A DNA stretch of 40,552 nt from Blastococcus atacamensis (GTDB lineage: Bacteria > Actinomycetota > Actinomycetes > Mycobacteriales > Geodermatophilaceae): NCBI RefSeq assembly GCF_002938425.1, contig NZ_POQU01000025.1, positions 1 through 40,552 on the forward strand. The letters run 5' to 3'. Below, piece by piece: positions 39,385 through 40,552 of the stretch; the stretch's first letter is position 1; each line of letters opens with the position of its first letter. The position numbers were made by a program, and so were the translations under genes. The notes under the pieces are model-generated. The model made no database searches. It worked only from the letters and a program-made list of their open reading frames with translations, and had not been told where the DNA came from.

Positions 39385-39831
39385 GTGCTTCCCCGCAGGT
39401 CAGCGTCGCTCGGCCTGCTGAGCCTCGTGCTGTGCCTGTCCGCCTGCTCCGCCGAGGTGTCGCCGCCCCCGGATAAGCCGGCCGCGGTGACCGACTACGA
39501 GCCGCCGTCCGGAGCGCCGTCGCTCTGCGCGGGCCTGGCCGGGTCGACGCACTTCCTCGACATCCCCGCCGCGATGGGCGATCTCACCGCCGGTGTCGAC
39601 GCGGTGGACGGGCGCAGCCGCCTGGCCGCCGCCCGTGGAGAGCTGCGGGCGCTGGTGGCCGACCTCCCCGCCGGCGACCACCCGGAACTCCGTGCGGCGA
39701 CCGACGACCTGCTCGACGCGATGCTGGCGGTCCTGGACACGCCGCTCACCGAGGACGCCCGCGAGGACGTGCTGACGACCATGGACGAGTTCGTCGCCCA
39801 GCTGCAGCCGGTCTGCGAGTTCCCCGCATGA
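39385..39831 (+). CDS. Hypothetical lipoprotein
   Basis: A 148-aa protein with a lipoprotein signal peptide: MLPRRSASLGLLSLVLCLSAC, where LSAC is the lipobox and Cys21 the lipidation site. The mature part is helical and acidic (MGDLTAGVDAVDGRSRLAAARGELRALVADLP...) with two more cysteines (SLCAGL, PVCEFPA). No family recognised. It overlaps the next gene by 4 bp (ATGA), so the pair is probably one operon of exported proteins. Confidence 0.75.
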   Translation: MLPRRSASLGLLSLVLCLSACSAEVSPPPDKPAAVTDYEPPSGAPSLCAGLAGSTHFLDIPAAMGDLTAGVDAVDGRSRLAAARGELRALVADLPAGDHPELRAATDDLLDAMLAVLDTPLTEDAREDVLTTMDEFVAQLQPVCEFPA

Positions 39832-40353
39832 GGGTCCTCGGAGCCGGCGCGTCCGTCCTGCTGGTCGCCGCCGCGGTGCTCGCGGTCCCGACCGCCGCGG
39901 CGGCCGCTCCCGCGCCGGACCTGTGCGCCGTGGACGAGGCCCGCGGAGCGGTGCCGCCCGAGTTCGTGCTCGACGCCTGCGTGGACGCCGGTGCCATCAC
40001 GGTGCGCAATCAGCTCGACGTCCCCGTGACGGTGCAGGCGACCGGCGACCTCGGCGTGCCCGAGTGGCGGGTCATCGCGCCCGGTCCGGTCCATGCCTTC
40101 GCCCGGCAGCTGACCTCCGTGCCGGTGCTGGCTCCGGGCGACGTCCTCCGCTGGCCCCGCGGCGCCGGCGCCGGCGACCTCCTCGTCGGAGAGCTCGAGC
40201 AGGTGGCCGCGCTGCCGGTGCGGAGCGCGCTGCAACCGCTGTTCCCGGGCTCCGCCGACCTCACCGCACTCGCGACCGAACTCGGAGGCGCGCTCGCCGC
40301 GCGGGCCGAGTGCGTTCCCGGGCGCAGTGTCATCGAGCGGGTCGCCTGCGACC
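39828..40353 (+). CDS. Exported hypothetical protein, 3' truncated by the contig end
   Basis: Begins with a Sec signal peptide (MRVLGAGASVLLVAAAVLAVPTAAAAAPAP, cleavage near AAA-AP). The mature part has paired cysteines (DLCAVDE, LDACVDAG) and a beta-rich stretch (AITVRNQLDVPVTVQATGDLG). The real coding sequence ends at about 40353; the apparent continuation (FFYTHLTLPTQGIV) is translated adapter and must be ignored. Function unknown. Confidence 0.75.
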
Positions 40354-40552
40354 CTTTCTTTTATACCCATCTGACGCTGCCGACGCAGGGGATAGTGTAG
40401 ATACCGGTGGCAGTCGACTCATTCAATACATAAACTGTCATAAGACGCATGACACGTTACATAGTTGTATTACATAGTAGATGCAATATAGCAACGACAC
40501 ATTGACATCATAAGACCACATCTGATTAACGAACTCTGTACAGCATAATTAG
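40354..40552. other. Nextera adapter read-through at contig end (not genomic)
   Basis: 40354-40380 matches the transposase adapter CTGTCTCTTATACACATCTG (continued by ACGCTGC) at 24 of 27 bases. CGACGC, an 8-nt index-like block (40387-40394), GTGTAGAT and a degraded CGGTGG...TCATT P5 end (40403-40423) follow in the exact adapter order. The AT-rich rest (40424-40552) is probably noise past the adapter. Confidence 0.95.

Noticed and set aside
40354-40400. C-terminal extension of the last exported protein
   Set aside because: These codons are Nextera adapter sequence.

Overview
The window is one short contig from a very GC-rich actinobacterium. GTG starts are common, operons are packed with 4-bp stop/start overlaps, and several promoters look leaderless. 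The gene content (TatB, Mrp, a FHA-FtsK type VII ATPase with a WXG100 protein, a Tad pilus locus, YihY, AzlCD) best fits Geodermatophilaceae (Blastococcus/Geodermatophilus/Modestobacter type); this is inference from style, not a database match. Both ends (1-93 and 40354-40552) are not genomic: they are degraded Illumina Nextera/P5 adapter read-through, so real sequence runs from about 94 to 40353 and the first and last genes are cut.

94-13.9 kb is ordinary chromosome: a truncated membrane-anchored HtrA-type protease, tatB, a 53-bp tandem repeat, mrp (apbC), the azlCD amino-acid exporter with a membrane protein, a PRC-barrel/MgtE_N/CBS protein coupled to a DUF1003 protein, phzF-like, an EamA transporter, a CoA-ester lyase, a dihydrofolate-reductase-fold protein, two divergent acyl-CoA dehydrogenases and a quinone-oxidoreductase-like enzyme. 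14.1-18.9 kb holds a type VII secretion pair: a 1459-aa FHA-containing EssC/EccC ATPase convergent with a WXG100 substrate. 19.1-22.7 kb holds an EthD protein, a ThDP-dependent acetolactate-synthase-like enzyme and an alpha/beta hydrolase.

22.7-37.1 kb is a Tad pilus locus (tadA, tadB, tadC, flp-like, two tadE-like genes) with three foreign-looking additions. (i) A yihY gene between two ~110-bp direct repeats just upstream of tadA. (ii) A ~7.08-kb lower-GC integrative element inserted near the 3' end of tadC (26940-34027). It carries a large serine integrase at its right end, a two-gene Hachiman antiphage system (hamA nuclease, hamB helicase), a small serine recombinase, a zinc-ribbon gene broken by TGA, an 8-bp repeat array, and a ~0.7-kb protein-poor region full of perfect nested hairpins that I read as a large structured noncoding RNA. 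(iii) A cmtR-like/CDF/methyltransferase metal-resistance operon bracketed by a 50-bp duplication of the tadE 3' end.

37.1-40.35 kb holds a nitroreductase, a membrane-protein pseudogene with two nonsense codons and a frameshift, a lipoprotein and a truncated exported protein.

Most notable are the Hachiman element with its reconstructable att sites, the structured RNA it carries, and the direct-repeat-bracketed metal cassette.
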